From Carboxylicivirga sp. (GTDB taxonomy: Bacteria; Bacteroidota; Bacteroidia; Bacteroidales; Marinilabiliaceae), in the NCBI GenBank assembly GCA_025210475.1, contig JAOARW010000111.1, positions 168,758-232,757 on the forward strand: a stretch of DNA of 64,000 nt, given 5' to 3'. Of the stretch, positions 61,701-64,000 are shown piece after piece. Below the pieces are notes generated by a model. That model was not told the DNA's origin, did no database searches, and worked only from the letters and a program-made list of their open reading frames with translations. The position numbers and the translations under genes were made by a program. Within the stretch, counting starts at the first letter, position 1; each line of letters starts with the position of its first letter.

Positions 61701-62889
61701 CACGCCTCATGGTGGTTATATGACAATTGAGTTACGGTCTCCTTCCGATCGACCTTCGGTTTTAATCGATGAATCCGATAGCTATTATTGTATTAGCGTA
61801 AAAGACAATGGTGTTGGAATTGCCAAGGATAAGCAACAATACATCTTTGATCGATTCACACAGATAGAAGATCAACATCAATTGCAGTCTGGCACAGGCA
61901 TTGGACTATCTTTCACCAAAAGCCTTGTAGAAACACATCTTGGACACATTCACTTGGAAAGCGAGCCTGGATTAGGCAGTACTTTTTATGTATTTCTTCC
62001 ATCTGAAATACAATCTTACCCAACAGAATCAATTACTGAAACAGCTAATGAAACAAATATTAACCAGAGTAAATCCCAAGATGATCTGGATAGCATCCCT
62101 CTAGAAACATCAACAGATAATAATTCAAGTGATCAAGCAACCATATTGATTATTGAAGATAATCAGGACATGCGTATTTTCATCCAAAACACATTAAAAA
62201 ACACGTACAAAGTTATAACTGCTGAAAATGGTAAAGTGGGGTTTACTAAGGCTATGAGTGAGAATCCCGACTTAATTATTTCAGATATCATGATGCCAAT
62301 AATGGATGGTCTGGAGCTTTGTAAAAACATCAAATCAGAAATTAAAACAAGCCATATACCGGTGGTATTGCTTACTGCCAAAAACACGAATGAAGATGAA
62401 TTACAAGGGTTTGATATCGGAGCAGATCATTATATCACAAAACCGTTTAACCTTCAAAAGCTGCAATACATTGTCAGAAATACCCTAAGTTCGCGACAAA
62501 TGCTGAGAAATAAATTTGGAAGTCAGCACATGCCATCTCCCAAAGAAATCACTGTAACATCAGCCGACGAGCGGTTTTATGAGAAATTGAATGAACTTTT
62601 AGAACAGGAAATTTCCAATTCAGAATTGTCTGTGGAGTGGATAGCCGATCAGATTGGATTAAGCAGTGTGCATCTTTATCGTAAACTAAAGTCGATAGCC
62701 GGCATGACACCATCCAAATACATCCGCAGTTTTCGATTGAAACGTGCAGTTCAGCTACTGGAGCAAAACAAGTTACGCATATCAGAAATAGCTTATATGG
62801 CCGGATTTACAGATCCAAAATATTTCAGGAAGTGTTTTAAACAGGAATTTGATGTCAGTCCGTCAGAATATGTTAAAAGAAAGGCTTAA
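58717..62889 (+). CDS. Hybrid two-component system (HTCS) sensor-regulator of the sialic acid cluster
   Basis: A 1390-residue sensor kinase and regulator in one chain. A signal sequence (about 1-28) is followed by two reg_prop propellers (about 35-720; repeated GFIWIGT, GNIWIGTYGGGLNKY), a Y_Y_Y domain (about 745-810) and a transmembrane helix at about 815-838 (AYMAYCLIIIASSIALIYIV). Then come HisKA with H875 in ISHEIRTPLTLITGPVEQLL, HATPase (GTGIGLSFTKSLV), a receiver domain with D1190 in LIISDIMMPIMDG, and an AraC-type helix-turn-helix (about 1290-1385). It has the same architecture as the HTCS at 43005 but is a distinct paralogue. It is divergent from the GH33 gene, so it likely senses a sialylated oligosaccharide and activates this cluster. 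Confidence 0.96.
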   Translation: MSYNNVHLIISFSLILLFCNVNIIINAQPISRSNVRFMHLQTEQGLSSNVTGSILQDKKGFIWIGTDAGLNRYDGNSIKIYKHTRNNNSISNDIIKCLFEDRDTCLWIGTELGLNKYDPQSDYFSTFLASDNKKSLSDNTITAVTQGKHLWVGTINGLNQVDTDTDGITVLKQFFYDPNDSLSLSNNRIYSLFTDSQGIVWIGTEGGGLNYISNNGAEKKIHRFPKNSGFTGRIVYSIYEHEDKIIVGTEAGVNIIKKLEGQYKIQTFQPYEIKNAPVYSFTGDNDHNIWIGTFGSGLTHFNLNNGTFHNYLHNRLDASSLSRNFVYSVMKAKDGIVWLSTRETGVDRIDPNIQRFAHIRNEINNPNPLSNNVVKAITEDKNGNIWIGTYGGGLNKYNPKTKQFTAYRHQAENPNSIASDIIESLCFDHQNRLWLGTAKGLDLFDPSTNTFTHFQHDENNPNSITNNNIWSVCASKDKKSIWIATYDGLNHYDWTTKRFTHFKNDPDNPNSLSFNFLRAVYEDQYNQLWVCTWGGGLDKLNLSKTADLKNAKFEHYRYHLNNTNGISSDLINTIFVENEDICWIGTQQGLNKYQRSTNSFTQYNIEDGLIGNVVKAIVKDDKGFIWISTQNGISKLNPIDNSFSNYNKHDGLQGNIFNLSSAIVLKNGELMFGGNNGLSHFNPNLIVESSSFPTVYFDELRINNHPIKPHQLFNERLVLSKNLNADEKLVLNHNENNINFSFGAIEYSAPHKIHFKYQLKGADLEWNHTESKNLQVTYSGLRPGTYVFKVRSTNLNGDWNSTGPQKTIVILPPWWMSTTAYMAYCLIIIASSIALIYIVRRKQHIKQQRFLKEEEQKNNLQLEQFKLQFFTNISHEIRTPLTLITGPVEQLLNTPTNNPEQEYQLKTVQRNTNILLRLINQLLDFRKLEKNKLNLNVSQHNISGLIQNYIESFKELAQSQNIQIEFKDKVSSTLPVDSNFLDKIMFNLISNAIKYTPHGGYMTIELRSPSDRPSVLIDESDSYYCISVKDNGVGIAKDKQQYIFDRFTQIEDQHQLQSGTGIGLSFTKSLVETHLGHIHLESEPGLGSTFYVFLPSEIQSYPTESITETANETNINQSKSQDDLDSIPLETSTDNNSSDQATILIIEDNQDMRIFIQNTLKNTYKVITAENGKVGFTKAMSENPDLIISDIMMPIMDGLELCKNIKSEIKTSHIPVVLLTAKNTNEDELQGFDIGADHYITKPFNLQKLQYIVRNTLSSRQMLRNKFGSQHMPSPKEITVTSADERFYEKLNELLEQEISNSELSVEWIADQIGLSSVHLYRKLKSIAGMTPSKYIRSFRLKRAVQLLEQNKLRISEIAYMAGFTDPKYFRKCFKQEFDVSPSEYVKRKA

Positions 62890-63437
62890 CGATGCTTTTT
62901 AATTAATTAAATTTATCCGACGCATAGTATGCTTACATCATCGTTTTAACCCAAAATAAGCTCAAATTATACACTTTATTGATGAATCCAGCAAGATGCC
63001 CTTGGGTCGCAAATAAAGCATAAATTATACCTTTAAAAAGAGATAACACAATTACTACTTTTACTAATAGACGTAGTGTTTAATAATTAAATCAGGCATA
63101 TTTTTATTTGTGAAGTACGACCTATTCATTTAACCGTAACGCACTAAAATTGGTCGATTAAAAAAAGTGGAAACCTTAGTAATAAAACCAGAATCAAGAA
63201 GAATTTATGTTCTAACCGAAGGCTCTCATAATTTAAAGAAAAGACTGATTTAGACACATTTATAGACCGAGGTTTATGCGTGCAATACACTCGCGATTAC
63301 CACAACTTCAACTAAGTGCATATTAAACCAGGCACACTTAAAAGTGCGTACAATTAGGCAATTTCATAAAAATGAAATACTCACAAATTGTAAAAGTGCC
63401 TATTTAATTTAGGATACATCCGTTGGCTTACCAGGAT
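62890..63437. other. 548-bp gap with nested inverted repeats between convergent genes
   Basis: No coding potential or RNA gene was recognised. Near its minus-strand end (63330-63401) three inverted repeats are nested: AGGCAC / GTGCCT (63330-63335, 63396-63401), ACAATT / AATTGT (63350-63355, 63386-63391) and ATTTCAT / ATGAAAT (63361-63378, loop AAAA). AAAAGTGC occurs twice. The position between two convergent stops fits transcription termination. Confidence 0.5.
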
Positions 63438-64000
63438 CTATCCTAAACCATATAAGATGTCGGGCTCCTTTAAATAAGTCCTGGAATATTCTCCAGTTTT
63501 ATCCGGAACATCGGGTGGACCTTCAAACTTATCCAATTGGAATTGTGACGAAGATGCTTTTGGATTGTTAGTATAAATGAAATCAGAAAATACGGATCTC
63601 CTTAAACTTCCTATTGCTCTTTCTTTTGAATTAATGTAATTGCGACAAGTAATAGAAGCATCTTTATTTAACTTAAGTAATTGATCAGTTTTGGCTGTTT
63701 TACAATTTGCGAATTCATGATTACATGTAGAGTAAATCTTAAATACATCCTTCTGATGAGCCCAATTATGATCACTTAAAAATTCTGCAATTGTCTTTTT
63801 TGAAAGAAGACTACTTAGGTTTTGAAATTGTTTCTTAGCGAAATCAGAATTTATCTTATTGACTTCTTCCTGTTCTGTACTTTGGAACTTGATATCATTG
63901 AAGGCATCATATTTGCCCAAACAATAGTTAACATATTTAACTCGATCTAACGATGCTATTTTAAAACTCCTCGCTTGTTGGCCGAAGATATCAAAAAGCT
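63438..64000 (-). CDS. Unrecognised protein, 5' end outside window
   Basis: The reading frame is open from 64000 down to the stop at 63438, so this is the C-terminal 187 or so residues of a longer protein; an internal TTG at 63920 is not a convincing start. I do not recognise a family. It is Lys/Ser/Asn-rich with several Cys (VKYVNYCLGKY, then IYSTCNHEFANCK, ITCRNYINSKER). The tail, KFEGPPDVPDKTGEYSRTY to ILYGLG, contains no membrane segment. It faces the HTCS gene tail to tail, so it probably belongs to a different functional unit beyond the window. Confidence 0.6.
   Translation of the reverse strand, partial: LFDIFGQQARSFKIASLDRVKYVNYCLGKYDAFNDIKFQSTEQEEVNKINSDFAKKQFQNLSSLLSKKTIAEFLSDHNWAHQKDVFKIYSTCNHEFANCKTAKTDQLLKLNKDASITCRNYINSKERAIGSLRRSVFSDFIYTNNPKASSSQFQLDKFEGPPDVPDKTGEYSRTYLKEPDILYGLG

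Noticed and set aside
62966..63034. AAATTATAC repeats resembling half of the palindrome at 16024-16046
   Set aside because: The match is only about nine AT-rich bases without the dyad, expected by chance at this base composition.
1..64000. CRISPR arrays, tRNA or rRNA genes, insertion sequences and cobalamin riboswitches
   Set aside because: I looked in the intergenic regions on both strands and saw no regularly spaced repeats, cloverleaf-type sequences, transposase frames or convincing B12-box elements. A covariance-model search would be decisive.

Overview
The window is about 64 kb of AT-rich DNA from a member of the Bacteroidota. It has two SusC/SusD pairs, two hybrid two-component systems (HTCS), an ECF sigma/FecR pair feeding a SusC with an N-terminal signalling domain, two proteins with C-terminal type IX secretion sorting domains, and promoter boxes of the Bacteroidota form TAnnTTTG. 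The many sulfatases fit an anaerobic or facultative Marinilabiliales/Prolixibacteraceae-type organism from a marine or animal-associated habitat, but I cannot name the genus. No rRNA, tRNA, CRISPR array or insertion sequence was seen.

Layout. (1) 1-8965: a sulfatase (cut by the window edge), a GH43 glycosidase, SusD, SusC and FecR on the minus strand, with a divergent ECF sigma factor. (2) 9117-14888: a xylose operon xylB-xylA-xylE under a GntR-family repressor whose probable operator precedes both its own gene and xylB. (3) 15008-23826: an AraC regulator divergent from a RhaT-type permease and seven further plus-strand genes. These are two UroD-like methyltransferases, an L-rhamnose-mutarotase-like protein, a corrinoid protein, a GH29 lipoprotein, a G3E GTPase and a stand-alone MetH-type reactivation domain. 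A sulfatase remnant follows. (4) 24053-42771: a large minus-strand polysaccharide utilisation locus (PUL) with SusD, SusC, GH95, GH20, three sulfatases, a TIM-barrel hydrolase, GH3 and a binding protein, governed by the HTCS at 43005-47066. A nearly identical 45-bp element with 21-bp-spaced repeats sits 17 bp upstream of the -7 box of both susC and the binding-protein gene. (5) 47280-58457: a sialic acid cluster with an epimerase, a NanM-transporter fusion, a NanA-type lyase, an O-acetylesterase remnant, a creatininase-like protein, a sialidase-like lipoprotein, a lactate-permease-type carrier and a GH33 sialidase. A second HTCS (58717-62889) is divergent from it. (6) 62890-64000: a convergent, hairpin-rich gap and the 3' end of an unrecognised gene.

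How the parts work together. Regions 4 and 5 look like a programme for sulfated, fucosylated, GlcNAc- and sialic-acid-containing glycans of mucin or glycoprotein type. Regions 1 and 2 pair a GH43/sulfatase PUL with xylose uptake and isomerisation. Region 3 is the most unusual: a complete-looking corrinoid methyl-transfer module (substrate methyltransferase, corrinoid carrier, second methyltransferase fused to a thioredoxin fold, GTPase, reactivator) is co-transcribed with a deoxysugar permease, a deoxysugar mutarotase and a fucosidase-family hydrolase. My inference is an oxygen-independent O-demethylation pathway for methylated deoxysugars such as O-methyl-fucose or O-methyl-rhamnose. I know of no described system of this kind.
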